Below, one piece after another: positions 41,534-50,988 of a DNA stretch of 64,000 nt. The notes under the pieces were generated by a model, which saw nothing but the letters and a program-made list of their open reading frames with translations, did no database searches and was not told where the DNA came from. This DNA is from Oscillospiraceae bacterium (lineage in GTDB: Bacteria > Bacillota > Clostridia > Oscillospirales > Acutalibacteraceae): NCBI GenBank assembly GCA_025757685.1, contig CP107220.1, positions 1,137,501-1,201,500 on the forward strand. Reading direction: 5' to 3'. A program made the translations under genes and the position numbers. Each line of letters begins with the position of its first letter. Position 1 is the first letter of the stretch.

Positions 41534-43609
41534 TTAATCGTAAATGCTTTCGTCCAGCTTGCCGGCACCGATAAAACCGGCAGCGCCGTCCATATCCGCA
41601 GCGGTAATTCGCCCGTCTCCGTTAAAATCCAACAACCGCTCATACGCGCCATCGCCCCGGTCAATATCGGCTGCGTACTGCTGTAAAGTCACCAGATCCC
41701 GGGCGTTCACATACCCATCGCCGGTCAAATCATAGGTCATCACCGGCACATCGCCCAAGTCTACGCTCTGTGTAGTGACCGTTACCTGCACCTGGCGGCA
41801 TAAGTAAAAATCCGCCCCCACGGTCAAGGTATAAGTACCCGGCGCCACGGCAATGGAAAATGTGCCGTCCTCGCCGGTTTGCACGCTCTCATCGTTCCAC
41901 TCTATCGTCGTGCCCACCAACAGATAATTGTGGGGGTGACTGCCGTCCGTGCTCTCCATTGCCACCGCACGCCCGGTAACGGTGTAGCGAAGCGCCGGTT
42001 GATAATTCGCATCATAGCTGCTGCCGCAGCGCCGGCAGGTGTAGCGGGTGTAGCCCTCCTCTGTTGTCGTCGGCGGGATCACAACGGCGGTATAATCGTG
42101 CCCCAACGCCGGGGTACTGACGGTGTCGGACAAATGCGCTCTGCACCGGGTGCAATAATCATAAGTATAACCCGGCAGGGTGCATGTGGGCTCAACTCGA
42201 TGGGTGGCAGGCGCCGTATGCCCCAGCTTGGCAATCGGGGTGGCATAGCTGTCACCGCAAGTGCAGGTGTAAAGGATTTGGCCGTCTGCCACGCAAGTGG
42301 GTTCTGTGCGTTGGGCGGTATACACATGGGTGTGTACTTGCACCGGCACAGCAGCCGTTTGGTCACCCCAGGTCAGAGTGGCGGTGTATGTACCCTCTGT
42401 CCAGTGATGGGTGGTCTGATCGTCCGTCAAAGAAAAGACATGGCCGTTATAGTTTTTCTCTGTCAGCGGCAGGGTCACCCGGTCGCCGGTATCATAAGTG
42501 ATGGTAATTTGCAACCGATCGGTAAAGGCGTTCAGGTCAAAGTAAGCATAGGCCTGCCCATCGCTGTCCGTGCGCGCCGTGCTATCCACACCGGTGACCA
42601 ACACCTGATCTGCCGGGAATGCGGCAGAAAAACCGATCACTTTGCCTGGATACAGATACGCCGTGTATGCCCCCAGGCTGTGATTATTGGTCACTTGAAA
42701 ATAATAGGTCTCCCCTGCCTGCAAAGTACAGGTGAGATCAAAATTCAGATCATAAAGGGAACGGTCGTCGCTGCCTTGCCCCAGGTCCGCCTTGCTGCCG
42801 TCGCATAGGCGCGCCACCGTGTCCACACTGCCCATGGAGTAAAAATGGTAAGTACCGGTAGCAGTAGGGGTATAGCGATACCAATCTGTACCGCTGTAGG
42901 ATTGAAATGTGTTGCCAAAGGTGGCGCCTTGGGTCAGCTCCAGCGCCGGATCAAAGGTAATCTGTGCCGCTGCGTCCGCATAATACTGGGCTGTGGTGCC
43001 GGTCAGTCCCCGCAGGGTAAAGGCAGTCATGGGACGGCCGTCCTCGTCCTGGTACCCAACTGCGTACTGACCAAAGCCGGTACCCACCGGGAACTGCGCA
43101 GCGGTCAGCGCCTTGCAGTCAATAAAGGCACAGGCGCCCAGCTGCAAACTGCCGGCCATATTATCAAACTGAATATCCGTCAGCCCGGAGCAAGCGGCAA
43201 AGGCATAGCTGCCAATCCCCGTGACCCCGGCAGGAATTCGTATCGACTGCAAGGCTGCGACATGGAAAAAGGTGTTACTGCCAATCGTTCTCAGGCTCTC
43301 CGGCAACTGCACATCCGTAACAGCCGTCAACTGGCGAAGCAGATTGTCCCCCAGACCGGTAATGCCCTCCTCCACTTTCACTGTACGGATTTGGCTGCGG
43401 TGGGCGGCAAATGGCGGCAGACTCTCCGGGGTGTAATCCGGCGTAGCACCGGTGCCGGTGAGGGTCAAGGTGCCGGTACTCTCCTCAAACACATAATCCA
43501 CCTGACTATCACCTAAAGTCCCCTGCTCCCCGGCAAAGGCAAAAAAAGATGGCACCCCAACAAACACAGTTGCCAGCAGAAAACAAAAGATCACACTGTA
43601 CTTTTTCAT
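41534..43609 (-). CDS. Secreted leucine-rich-repeat protein with C-terminal type I dockerin
   Basis: The 691-residue protein has an N-terminal signal peptide (KKYSVIFCFLLATVFVG then FAFAG). It continues with BspA-like LRR_5 repeats (about 75-170: LPESLRTIG, IPAGVTGIGSYAFAAC), a beta-sandwich (about 225-325, PPC-like, WYRYTPTATGTYHF) and three repeated Cys-pair modules (CTCGDSY, CTRCRAH, CRRCGSSY, separated by GHD/GHT turns). After a carboxypeptidase-regulatory-like beta unit comes a dockerin with two calcium-binding repeats: DLTGDGYVNARDLVTLQQY and DFNGDGRITAADMDG. The dockerin would bind a cohesin on a scaffoldin or cell-surface protein. No catalytic domain is recognised; adhesion is a likely role. 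GAGGTGG precedes the ATG. Confidence 0.88.
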   Translation of the reverse strand: MKKYSVIFCFLLATVFVGVPSFFAFAGEQGTLGDSQVDYVFEESTGTLTLTGTGATPDYTPESLPPFAAHRSQIRTVKVEEGITGLGDNLLRQLTAVTDVQLPESLRTIGSNTFFHVAALQSIRIPAGVTGIGSYAFAACSGLTDIQFDNMAGSLQLGACAFIDCKALTAAQFPVGTGFGQYAVGYQDEDGRPMTAFTLRGLTGTTAQYYADAAAQITFDPALELTQGATFGNTFQSYSGTDWYRYTPTATGTYHFYSMGSVDTVARLCDGSKADLGQGSDDRSLYDLNFDLTCTLQAGETYYFQVTNNHSLGAYTAYLYPGKVIGFSAAFPADQVLVTGVDSTARTDSDGQAYAYFDLNAFTDRLQITITYDTGDRVTLPLTEKNYNGHVFSLTDDQTTHHWTEGTYTATLTWGDQTAAVPVQVHTHVYTAQRTEPTCVADGQILYTCTCGDSYATPIAKLGHTAPATHRVEPTCTLPGYTYDYCTRCRAHLSDTVSTPALGHDYTAVVIPPTTTEEGYTRYTCRRCGSSYDANYQPALRYTVTGRAVAMESTDGSHPHNYLLVGTTIEWNDESVQTGEDGTFSIAVAPGTYTLTVGADFYLCRQVQVTVTTQSVDLGDVPVMTYDLTGDGYVNARDLVTLQQYAADIDRGDGAYERLLDFNGDGRITAADMDGAAGFIGAGKLDESIYD

Positions 43610-43670
43610 CAGGATACCACCTCACATATTCTGTTGTCATTATACCATAAGCCTGACGCCGGTGCAACCG

Positions 43671-44162
43671 TCAGTCCGCCAGCACCTTACGCAGCAGCTT
43701 GCGCACCTTTTGCAACCGGGTACGCACTGCAGAGCCGGAAATACCCAGTGCCAGACCAATCTCTTTACTGCCGTAGCCCTGACGCCGCATAGCGAGCAAA
43801 ATCTGATCCTCTCGCCCCAGCATACCCAGCACCTGCGCCCACTCTACCATGGTGATGGGATCCGCCCGATCCGGCAGGTCAAAGTCCTCCGGTATTGCCA
43901 CGCACACTACCCGGGCAGCAATGGCCCGGTAGTGGTCGGCACACACGCTGCGGGCAATGGACAGCAGCAGGCTTTTGTCCGACTTGGGGAAAGCAGCCGC
44001 CGCCAGCAGCCACTGCCAATACTGCATAAAGGTCTGCTGGGTCAGCTCCTCGGCCAAATCAGCAGGCACACGGCCACGAATCCAACGCAGCACCGCAGCA
44101 AAAGATCCAGCATAAACAGCATTAAAGTGCTCATACTTTGTACTTTTTTCGGAATGCTTCAT
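43671..44162 (-). CDS. ECF-like sigma-70 family RNA polymerase sigma factor
   Basis: The 163-residue protein has sigma region 2 elements (TQQTFMQYWQWLL) and region 4 with a helix-turn-helix (RRQGYGSKEIGLALGISGSAVRTRLQKVRKLL). It resembles extracytoplasmic function sigma factors but is short, and no anti-sigma gene follows. The gene overlaps the upstream unknown gene by 32 nt, so translation is likely coupled; the Shine-Dalgarno is weak (GAAGAAG). It lies upstream of the LRR-dockerin gene on the same strand, which it may transcribe. Confidence 0.8.
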   Translation of the reverse strand: MKHSEKSTKYEHFNAVYAGSFAAVLRWIRGRVPADLAEELTQQTFMQYWQWLLAAAAFPKSDKSLLLSIARSVCADHYRAIAARVVCVAIPEDFDLPDRADPITMVEWAQVLGMLGREDQILLAMRRQGYGSKEIGLALGISGSAVRTRLQKVRKLLRKVLAD

Positions 44163-44814
44163 ACGCTTCTTCGTCCATGACCATATTGCCTACTATGCTG
44201 TTGGCCTGCACCGTGCCCAGCAGCGGCTTGGGACATACAGCAACCGCACCTACGATAAACAACAGGTGCTTATCCGTGATCATCTCCGGGGTCACATCCG
44301 GCGCAAAAAACAGGCTGCTGCCCACCACGATCACCGCGCCGTCCTCCAATCGGGACAGCAAATCCGCACCTGCCCGCAGCTCTGCGGAGAACTGGTGCAA
44401 ATGGTCCAGATCCCGATCCAATTCCCGGAACATACCGTTCAGGTTCTCAATCACCAGGCCGGTGCCCTGCTCTGCAATGCCTATACCGCTCAGAAAGACC
44501 CGGGCGTGCTTCTCCCCGGCTGCCCGCCGAAAGATGGTCATACCGTTACAAAGGCAAATGGCGCCCTCCGGCAGCGTAGAGCCCAGCACATTCAGCCCGT
44601 TATACTGGGCCACTTTGTCCATAGGCGCAAACACCTCCTGGGCAATGGCCCCCTTGGTTATATCCGCATAGGCCTCTGCGAAGGCCGGTGAAGGATTCTC
44701 CGGCAGCAAAATGGTGCTTACCGCTTGAATAGAGCTGATCTTGCGCAGTGCCTGGGGCGTATAGTTGCGCAGATCTAATACGGACACGGCCTCAATTTTC
44801 TTTTTACCGAACAT
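44131..44814 (-). CDS. Conserved-looking protein of unknown function upstream of the sigma factor
   Basis: The 227-residue soluble-looking protein begins MFGKKKIEAVSVLDL. It shows two short related beta-rich patches (GLNVLGSTLPEGAICLCNGM and LEDGAVIVVGSSLFFA) and a Leu/Glu-rich helical stretch (about 125-150). No signal peptide or transmembrane helix is seen. The repeated patches suggest a beta-solenoid or repeated sandwich, loosely like a bactofilin, but I recognise no family. Its end overlaps the sigma factor start by 32 nt, so the two probably act together; an anti-sigma or sensor role is possible but unsupported. AGAAAGGAAATGTACG precedes the ATG. Confidence 0.7.
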   Translation of the reverse strand: MFGKKKIEAVSVLDLRNYTPQALRKISSIQAVSTILLPENPSPAFAEAYADITKGAIAQEVFAPMDKVAQYNGLNVLGSTLPEGAICLCNGMTIFRRAAGEKHARVFLSGIGIAEQGTGLVIENLNGMFRELDRDLDHLHQFSAELRAGADLLSRLEDGAVIVVGSSLFFAPDVTPEMITDKHLLFIVGAVAVCPKPLLGTVQANSIVGNMVMDEEAYEAFRKKYKV

Positions 44815-44884
44815 CGTACATTTCCTTTCTGCTGATCAAAGCGTTTCTCATTGTGTGTACACTCTATAAGACGGCTGCTGTGGG

Positions 44885-44904
44885 CAAAGTGTCTGCACAC
44901 TTTG
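44885..44904. promoter_or_regulatory. Exact inverted repeat upstream of the unknown/sigma operon
   Basis: CAAAGTGT, 4-nt centre CTGC, ACACTTTG. It lies about 70 nt before the unknown gene with no T-tract, so it is an operator candidate rather than a terminator. The promoter itself is not clear. Confidence 0.4.
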
Positions 44905-44934
44905 GTGATTTTTATAATTAAACGCCACGACCAT

Positions 44935-44968
44935 GAAAAAAGGCGTATGTACCGGGGTACATACGCCT
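44935..44968 (-). terminator. Terminator of the ribosomal protein cluster
   Basis: Minus strand: AGGCGTATGTACC, short loop, GGTACATACGCCT, then TTTTT. It follows rplQ. Confidence 0.92.
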
Positions 44969-44991
44969 ATAACCGTCATAATGACCTGCGC

Positions 44992-45333
44992 TTATACAAG
45001 CTCGATGATGCACATCTCAGCTGCGTCGCCGCGACGGGGGCCAGTCTTTACAATGCGGGTGTAACCGCCGTTTCTGTCCTCGTACTTGGGAGCGATCTCA
45101 TCAAACAACTTCTTTACAACATCTTCCTTGGTAACATAGGAAAGCACCTGTCTTTTGGAAGCCAAAGTGTTCTTCTTGCCGAGAGTGATCATCTTCTCAG
45201 CCATAGCGCGAACCTCTTTCGCTCTGGTAACGGTAGTTTCAATCTTGCCGTTTTCTAAAAGAAAAGTAACCATACCTCTGAGCATTGCTTTTCTGTGGTC
45301 AGTAGGTCTGCCCAATTTTCTGGAACCTGGCAT
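44992..45333 (-). CDS. rplQ: 50S ribosomal protein L17
   Basis: 113 residues, close to the family norm, starting [22 protein letters not shown]17 surrounds the polypeptide exit tunnel on the 50S subunit. It is the last gene of the cluster, 14 nt after rpoA, and is followed by the terminator at 44968. Confidence 0.97.
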   Translation of the reverse strand: MPGSRKLGRPTDHRKAMLRGMVTFLLENGKIETTVTRAKEVRAMAEKMITLGKKNTLASKRQVLSYVTKEDVVKKLFDEIAPKYEDRNGGYTRIVKTGPRRGDAAEMCIIELV

Positions 45334-45347
45334 TGAAATTCCCTCCT

Positions 45348-46304
45348 TTAATCCTCATCGTGACTCAGGCTGAAGCCCAGGGATTGCAGCTTGGCAACCA
45401 CCTCGTCCAGGGACTTGCGGCCCAGGTTTCTAACCTTCATCATATCTTCTTCGGATTTGCTGATCAAATCCTCTACTGTGTTAATGCCTGCTCGCTTGAG
45501 ACAGTTGAAAGAGCGCACGGACAGATCCAGTTCCTCAATGGTCATCTCCAGAACCTTCTCCTTGCCGTCGTCATCCTTCTCCACCATAATATCCTGGTTG
45601 CCGATCTCCTCAGAGAGATCCACAAACAGCATCAGGTGGTCGTTGAGAATCTTAGCAGCCAAAGAAGCGGCCTCGTCAGCCGGAATGGTGCCGTCCGTCT
45701 CAACATCAAGAATCAGTTTATCAAGGTCTGTCTGCTGACCTACACGGGTGTTCTCTACGGTATAATTCACCTTGAGCACCGGGGTGTAGATAGAGTCGAT
45801 TGCAATGGTGCCGATGGGCAAATCCATCAGCTGCTTGTTGCGGTCACAGGGCACATAGCCGCGGCCGCTGTCTGCCGTCAGCTCCATAGATACGCTGGCG
45901 CCGGCGTCCAGATAAGCAATGTGCAGCTCGGGATTCAGGATCTCTACATCTGCGTCATGAATAATATCGCCCGCAGTGATCTCGCCTTCTCCGCTGGCCT
46001 CAATGTGCAGCATCTTCGGCTGCTCATCGTGAATCTTCAGAATAACGTTTTTGAGATTCAAAACGATCTCCGTCACATCTTCCTTCACATGCGGAATGGT
46101 AGAAAACTCGTGCAGCACACCATCAATCTTCACGGAAGTGATGGCATAGCCGGGCAGAGAGGAGAGCAGCACTCTCCGCATACCGTTGCCCAGAGTTGCG
46201 CCGAAACCTCTTTCCAGAGGTTCCACCACAAACTTACCTACGCTTCTGCTTCCCTGAGTAGATAAATCTACAATCTCGATTTTCGGCTTATCAATTTCAA
46301 TCAT
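45348..46304 (-). CDS. rpoA: DNA-directed RNA polymerase subunit alpha
   Basis: 318 residues. The N-terminal domain (about 1-230) makes the alpha dimer that nucleates core polymerase assembly ([20 protein letters not shown]); the C-terminal domain (about 250-310, [12 protein letters not shown] and [12 protein letters not shown]) binds upstream elements and activators, including the MerR-type or rRNA promoters of this genome. It is 52 nt after rpsD, the normal alpha-operon order. Confidence 0.98.
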   Translation of the reverse strand: MIEIDKPKIEIVDLSTQGSRSVGKFVVEPLERGFGATLGNGMRRVLLSSLPGYAITSVKIDGVLHEFSTIPHVKEDVTEIVLNLKNVILKIHDEQPKMLHIEASGEGEITAGDIIHDADVEILNPELHIAYLDAGASVSMELTADSGRGYVPCDRNKQLMDLPIGTIAIDSIYTPVLKVNYTVENTRVGQQTDLDKLILDVETDGTIPADEAASLAAKILNDHLMLFVDLSEEIGNQDIMVEKDDDGKEKVLEMTIEELDLSVRSFNCLKRAGINTVEDLISKSEEDMMKVRNLGRKSLDEVVAKLQSLGFSLSHDED

Positions 46305-46356
46305 TTAAAAGCCTCCTATTTTGATTTTAACAGCTAAATAACAGAATGATCAACTA

Positions 46357-46956
46357 TTATCTAGAATAGAACTCAACGATCAAGTGCTCTTCAACAGGAT
46401 AATCAATGTCTTCACGGGTGGGCAGAGCCACAACCTTAGCGGTCAGTTTCTCTGCATCAACCTCCAGCCACTTGGGAGCGTTACCATAAACGCCCTCTTC
46501 CTTCACGAGCTTAAATCTGCCGTTCTCCTTGCTCTTATCCACCACAGCGATCACATCGCCGGCCTTCACAAGGTAGGAGGGAATGTTGACCTTTTTGCCG
46601 TTCACGGTGAAGTGACCGTGAGAAACAGCCTGGCGGGCCTCACGACGGGTCTTGCAAAAACCGGTGCGGAAAGCCACATTGTCCAAACGAGTCTCTACCA
46701 TGGTCAACAGCACAGCACCGGTCTGGCCGGGAGCCTTAGCTGCCTTCTCATAGTAAGAATGGAACTGCTTCTCCAGAATGCCGTAGATGAACTTCACTTT
46801 CTGCTTTTCCTGCAGCTGCATAGCATACTCGCTCTTCTTGCGGCGATTCTTGGTATAAGAATTTCTGAATGTATCCTTATTTGTATAGCCCATAACAGCC
46901 GGAGAAATGCCGAGTGCTTTGCAGCGCTTTGCGATGGGCTCTGAATTCTTTGCCAT
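46357..46956 (-). CDS. rpsD: 30S ribosomal protein S4
   Basis: 199 residues with the S4 RNA-binding domain (LDNVAFRTGFCKTRREARQ...HGHFTVNGKKV). This is the zinc-free form, with only one Cys near the N terminus. In the Clostridia rpsD commonly stays in the alpha operon, as here, between rpsK and rpoA. S4 nucleates 30S assembly. Confidence 0.97.
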   Translation of the reverse strand: MAKNSEPIAKRCKALGISPAVMGYTNKDTFRNSYTKNRRKKSEYAMQLQEKQKVKFIYGILEKQFHSYYEKAAKAPGQTGAVLLTMVETRLDNVAFRTGFCKTRREARQAVSHGHFTVNGKKVNIPSYLVKAGDVIAVVDKSKENGRFKLVKEEGVYGNAPKWLEVDAEKLTAKVVALPTREDIDYPVEEHLIVEFYSR

Positions 46957-46977
46957 ATCTTCTACACCTCCGTTAGA

Positions 46978-47373
46978 TTATACACGACGTCTCTTAGGCG
47001 GACGGCAGCCGTTGTGCGGAATGGGGGTAACATCCTTAATCAGGGTTACATCCAGACCGGCGGTCTGAAGTGCGCGGATGGCAGCTTCACGGCCGGAGCC
47101 GGGGCCTTTAACGAAAACTTCCACCGTCTTCATACCATGCTCCATAGCAGCCTTAGCAGCAACCTCGGCAGCAGTCTGTGCAGCAAAGGGAGTAGACTTC
47201 TTGGAACCACGGAAACCCATTTCGCCGGCAGACGCCCAAGAAACGGCATTGCCCTGCGTGTCCGTGATGGTTACGATGGTGTTGTTGAAGGTTGACTGAA
47301 TATGGGCAGCACCACGTTCAATATTCTTCTTCTCGCGGCGTTTGCGAGAGCCAGTGGTCTTTTTTGTAGCCAT
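46978..47373 (-). CDS. rpsK: 30S ribosomal protein S11
   Basis: 131 residues with family motifs [27 protein letters not shown] and [12 protein letters not shown]. It binds the 30S platform near the Shine-Dalgarno helix. Order rpsM-rpsK-rpsD is conserved. Confidence 0.98.
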   Translation of the reverse strand: MATKKTTGSRKRREKKNIERGAAHIQSTFNNTIVTITDTQGNAVSWASAGEMGFRGSKKSTPFAAQTAAEVAAKAAMEHGMKTVEVFVKGPGSGREAAIRALQTAGLDVTLIKDVTPIPHNGCRPPKRRRV

Positions 47374-47394
47374 ACTACGAATATCCTCCTACGC

Positions 47395-47763
47395 TTATTT
47401 CTTCTTGTTTGCTATGGTCTTCTTGGGACCTTTGCGGGTGCGGGCGTTGTTCTTGGAGGTCTGTCCTCTTACAGGCAGGCCCTGACGATGGCGCATACCG
47501 CGATAGCAGTTAATTTCAATGAGTCTCTTAATGTCAAATGCTCTGTCTCTGCGCAGATCACCTTCAACATTCAGGTTCTTCTCAATGTAATCACGAATTT
47601 TGGAAACCTGATCCTCGGTAAGATCTCTGCAACGAGTATCGGGATCAATTCCGGTTGCCTCTACGATCTGAGTAGCAGTGGTACGGCCGATACCATAGAT
47701 GTAAGTAAGGCCGATCTCAACTCTCTTGTCGTTGGGCAAGTCAACACCAGAAATACGTGCCAT
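47395..47763 (-). CDS. rpsM: 30S ribosomal protein S13
   Basis: 122 residues beginning [24 protein letters not shown], with the C-terminal basic tail [15 protein letters not shown] that contacts tRNA in the P site. It follows rpmJ by 30 nt. Confidence 0.98.
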   Translation of the reverse strand: MARISGVDLPNDKRVEIGLTYIYGIGRTTATQIVEATGIDPDTRCRDLTEDQVSKIRDYIEKNLNVEGDLRRDRAFDIKRLIEINCYRGMRHRQGLPVRGQTSKNNARTRKGPKKTIANKKK

Positions 47764-47793
47764 ATTGTTTTACCTCCGAATTATTGCTCAGGA

Positions 47794-47907
47794 TTAGCCC
47801 TGACGCTGTTTGTGCTTTGGATTTTCACAGATAACCATGACTTTACCATTGCGCTTAATCACTTTGCATTTGTCGCAAATTTTCTTTACAGAAGGTCTGA
47901 CTTTCAT
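47794..47907 (-). CDS. rpmJ: 50S ribosomal protein L36
   Basis: 37 residues reading [20 protein letters not shown] then [17 protein letters not shown]. The zinc-ribbon ligands C-x2-C...C-x4-H are intact (CDKC, CENPKH), so this is the zinc-binding form. GGAGGATATTCAA precedes ATG 47907. It is short enough to be missed by length filters, but its position between infA and rpsM is the standard one. Confidence 0.97.
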   Translation of the reverse strand: MKVRPSVKKICDKCKVIKRNGKVMVICENPKHKQRQG

Positions 47908-47925
47908 TTGAATATCCTCCTTTAT

Positions 47926-48144
47926 TTACTTTGAGCGCCAAATAATACGACCCTTGTTCAGGTCATAGGGTGACATCTCAATCGTTACCTTATCACCGGG
48001 AAGAATACGAATGTTGTTCATCCGCAGCTTACCGCTGATATGGGCTAAAATGATGTGGTCATTTTGGAGTGCTACCTTAAAGGTCGTGTTGGGCAGCGCC
48101 TCAACCACAGTACCTTCCACTTCAATCATATCTGACTTTGACAT
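47926..48144 (-). CDS. infA: Translation initiation factor IF-1
   Basis: 72 residues, one OB fold, with the family motifs [30 protein letters not shown] and [13 protein letters not shown]. It blocks the A site of the 30S subunit during initiation. Lies between map and rpmJ; the map-infA gap carries a hairpin. Confidence 0.98.
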   Translation of the reverse strand: MSKSDMIEVEGTVVEALPNTTFKVALQNDHIILAHISGKLRMNNIRILPGDKVTIEMSPYDLNKGRIIWRSK

Positions 48145-48207
48145 CGTTTACCTCTCTTATGGATAGGATCTTGAATTGATGTTCGCTCTTATCTGGAATC
48201 ACATTAC

Positions 48208-48236
48208 GGCGTAATCGCCTGCAATTGATTAACGCC
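48208..48236 (-). promoter_or_regulatory. Intercistronic hairpin between map and infA
   Basis: Minus strand: GGCG(T)TAATC ... GATTACGCC, nine pairs around one bulged T, directly after the map stop. No T-tract follows, so it is more likely an mRNA stability or processing element than a terminator. Confidence 0.4.
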
Positions 48237-48986
48237 TCAGACTTTGGTCAAAATGACCGGACCGTTAGAGGTAATGGCAATGGTGTGCTCAAAGTGCGCA
48301 GCCAGCTTGCCGTCTGCCGTCTTGACCGTCCAACCGTCTGAAAGCTGTTTTACCTTATAGGTCCCCAGATTTATCATTGGTTCAATTGCCAATGTCATTC
48401 CGGGTAATAGTCTGATACCGCGTCCTGCGTGACCGAAGTTTGGTACGCTGGGGTCTTCATGAAGTTTGGTGCCCACGCCGTGACCCACAAAGTCACGAAC
48501 GACACCGTATCCGCGCGCCTCGCAATATTCTTGTACTGCGTGGCCGATATCGCCGATCCTGTTGCCGGGTATCGCCTGCTCAATGCCTTTATACAGGCTC
48601 TCGCGGGTGGTATCCATCAGCCGCTTTGCCTCGGGCGAGCAAGACCCGACTGCAAATGTGGCAGCATTATCGCCGTTATAACCGTTTTTGGCCGCACCCA
48701 GGTCGATGCTGACAATGTCACCCTCTTGGAGGATGCGGTCCTTTTTCGGTATACCGTGGATCACTTCATCATTTATGGATATACATGCAGTAGCGGGATA
48801 ACCCCCATAGTGCAGGAAATTGGGCTTAGCGCCCCGTTTGATGATCAGATCATAAGCGATCTTATCGATTTCCTTTGTAGAGATGCCCGGCTTAACAGCC
48901 TCACCTGCTACCATCAATGCTTCAGCGGAGATCTTGCAAGCCTCTTTCATCAGCTCCAGTTCTCTGCTGCTTTTCAGCACGACCAT
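48237..48986 (-). CDS. map: Methionine aminopeptidase, type I
   Basis: Removes the initiator Met from new proteins. The 249-residue metalloenzyme has the five metal ligands in typical contexts: VSIDLGAAKNGYNGD (Asp), GDNAATF (Asp), VGHGVGTKLHEDP (His), ALAIEPMI-like LAIEPMINLG (Glu) and FEHTIAI (Glu). ATG 48986 follows GGAGG and lies 1 nt after the adk stop; the longer in-frame start would overlap adk. Confidence 0.97.
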   Translation of the reverse strand: MVVLKSSRELELMKEACKISAEALMVAGEAVKPGISTKEIDKIAYDLIIKRGAKPNFLHYGGYPATACISINDEVIHGIPKKDRILQEGDIVSIDLGAAKNGYNGDNAATFAVGSCSPEAKRLMDTTRESLYKGIEQAIPGNRIGDIGHAVQEYCEARGYGVVRDFVGHGVGTKLHEDPSVPNFGHAGRGIRLLPGMTLAIEPMINLGTYKVKQLSDGWTVKTADGKLAAHFEHTIAITSNGPVILTKV

Positions 48987-48987
48987 G

Positions 48988-49620
48988 TTAATCCTCCAGT
49001 GCTGCAAAAACGAGTGCCGTGGTGTCTGCCACCTCTTCCTGACCCTCTACGACTGCCAGCTTACCCAGCTTGTCGTAAAAGTCTTTCAGCGGCTCGGTCA
49101 TCTTGTGGTATTCCACAAGGCGAGCCTGCACCGTCTCCGGCGCATCGTCCTTGCGTTGAATCAGTGCACCGCCGCAAGCGTCACAAACACCGTCCACCTT
49201 GGGCTTTTTATAAAGCATGTGGTAGGAATTTGCACACTTTGAACATACACGGCGGCCGGACATTCTGGCGGTAATTTTCTCGTCAGGGACTTCTATATCA
49301 ATGACCTTATCAATAGCCACGCCCATGTCCTCAAGCGCCTGGGCTTGAGGAATGGTACGAGGAAATCCGTCCAGAATAAATCCGTTTTCGCAATCTTTTT
49401 GTTCCAGTCTGTCCTTGATGATCCCGATAACCACATCGTCCGGAACCAACTGGCCTGCGTCCATATAGGACTTGGCCTTCAGGCCCATCTCGGTGCCCTC
49501 TTTCAGAGCGGCACGGATGATGTTACCGGTGGAGATGGCAGGAATACCATACTTTTCAACAATCTTTTCCGCCTGGGTGCCTTTGCCGGCACCGGGCGCG
49601 CCAAGAAGGATCAAATTCAT
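48988..49620 (-). CDS. adk: Adenylate kinase (zinc-binding)
   Basis: Balances ATP, ADP and AMP. The 210-residue protein begins MNLILLGAPGAGKGTQAEKI (P-loop). Its LID domain has a Cys4 zinc site (CSKC...CDAC) typical of Gram-positive Adk. DGFPRTIPQA is the AMP-binding region. Position between secY and map is the conserved Firmicutes order. Confidence 0.98.
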   Translation of the reverse strand: MNLILLGAPGAGKGTQAEKIVEKYGIPAISTGNIIRAALKEGTEMGLKAKSYMDAGQLVPDDVVIGIIKDRLEQKDCENGFILDGFPRTIPQAQALEDMGVAIDKVIDIEVPDEKITARMSGRRVCSKCANSYHMLYKKPKVDGVCDACGGALIQRKDDAPETVQARLVEYHKMTEPLKDFYDKLGKLAVVEGQEEVADTTALVFAALED

Positions 49621-49638
49621 CTTGCGTTCTCCTTATAA

Positions 49639-50988
49639 TCAGTCAAGGAAGCCTTTATAGTGGCGCATCATCAACTGGCTTTCCAGCTGACGCACCGTCT
49701 CCAGAGCTACACCGCACATAATGATGATGGATGTACCGCCCAGGGTGATGCTCATGCCGCCGTCGTCACCGCCGGTCTCCAGGGGCGGAATCGCCGCCTT
49801 ACAAATCAAGGAGTACACGATGGGGAACAAGGCAACTACGCAAAGCATCAAAGAACCGATCAAGGTCAGACGGGACAGAACCCGCATGATGTAATCGGAA
49901 GTGGGCTTGCCGGGACGAATGCCGGGAATTGCGCCGTTGTTTTTACGAAGATTATTTGCCATTTCAATCGGGTTGTACTGAATGGTGCTGTAGAAATAGG
50001 CAAAGAAGATGATCAGCAGGAAGTACATACCCGCATACCACCAAGAGTCACTCTGGAAGGCGTCAAAGAACTTCTCCCAGCCGGTGCCCTTGTACTTGTC
50101 AGCAGAAATGAACATCTGCACCGTACCGGGCAGGGACAAAATAGAAGATGCAAAAATGATGGGCAGCACGCCGCTCATATTGATCTTAATGGGCATGTGG
50201 GTGGACTGACCGCCGTACATTTTGCGGCCCACAACGCGCTTGGCGTACTGAATGGGCAGCCGGCGCTCTGAGTTATCCATAAATACGATGTAAGCGATCA
50301 TCAAAAGGAAGATCACGCACACCACGGGAACCAGAACTTTGTACACGGTACGGCCGGTGTCCAGGTACTGGAACAGCTGCTTGATCAGGGTGGGGAAACG
50401 AGACACGATGCCGGCAAAAAGGATAATGGAAATACCGTTACCGATACCGGAAATGGTGATCTGCTCGCCCAGCCACATAATCACGGCTGTGCCGGCGGTG
50501 AGCACTGCAATAATGACCACTGCCTGGAACACGGCGTCAAAGCCGGTGAATGCTGCGCCGCTGGCATCCTTCATCAGATAGCCGTTGGCACGCAGGAAGA
50601 AGAAGTATGCCAGGGACTGCAACAGACCCAGACCAACCGTAACGAAACGCGTGATCGTGCCAATCTTCTTTCTGCCTTCTTCGCCCTCCTTCTGCAACCG
50701 CTCCAGTGCAGGAATGGCCACAGCAAGAAGCTGCATAATAATGGAGGCATTGATGTACGGTGTGATGGACATAGCGAAAATTGTTCCGTATGTGAATGCA
50801 CTACCGGTCATCAAGCTCAGGTAGGTTAAAATGGTGTTGCCCTTACCTACATTGATCTCATCTACAATGTTCAGGAAAGGAACAGGAATGACAGAGCCAA
50901 TTCGGAAAACAAGGATAACAAATGCTGTAAACAAAAGCTTTTTGCGGATGTCCGCAACTTTCCAAGCGTTTACGAAGGTCTTGATCAT
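49639..50988 (-). CDS. secY: Preprotein translocase subunit SecY
   Basis: The 449-residue protein forms the Sec membrane channel. Ten membrane helices are expected; marks include RIGSVIPVPFLN, GSAFTYGTIFAMSITPYINASI near helix 2 (write as two adjacent patches) and the cytoplasmic loop IPGIRPGKPTSDYI. The start codon directly follows the rplO stop region, with GGTG inside the end of rplO as ribosome-binding site. Confidence 0.98.
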   Translation of the reverse strand: MIKTFVNAWKVADIRKKLLFTAFVILVFRIGSVIPVPFLNIVDEINVGKGNTILTYLSLMTGSAFTYGTIFAMSITPYINASIIMQLLAVAIPALERLQKEGEEGRKKIGTITRFVTVGLGLLQSLAYFFFLRANGYLMKDASGAAFTGFDAVFQAVVIIAVLTAGTAVIMWLGEQITISGIGNGISIILFAGIVSRFPTLIKQLFQYLDTGRTVYKVLVPVVCVIFLLMIAYIVFMDNSERRLPIQYAKRVVGRKMYGGQSTHMPIKINMSGVLPIIFASSILSLPGTVQMFISADKYKGTGWEKFFDAFQSDSWWYAGMYFLLIIFFAYFYSTIQYNPIEMANNLRKNNGAIPGIRPGKPTSDYIMRVLSRLTLIGSLMLCVVALFPIVYSLICKAAIPPLETGGDDGGMSITLGGTSIIIMCGVALETVRQLESQLMMRHYKGFLD

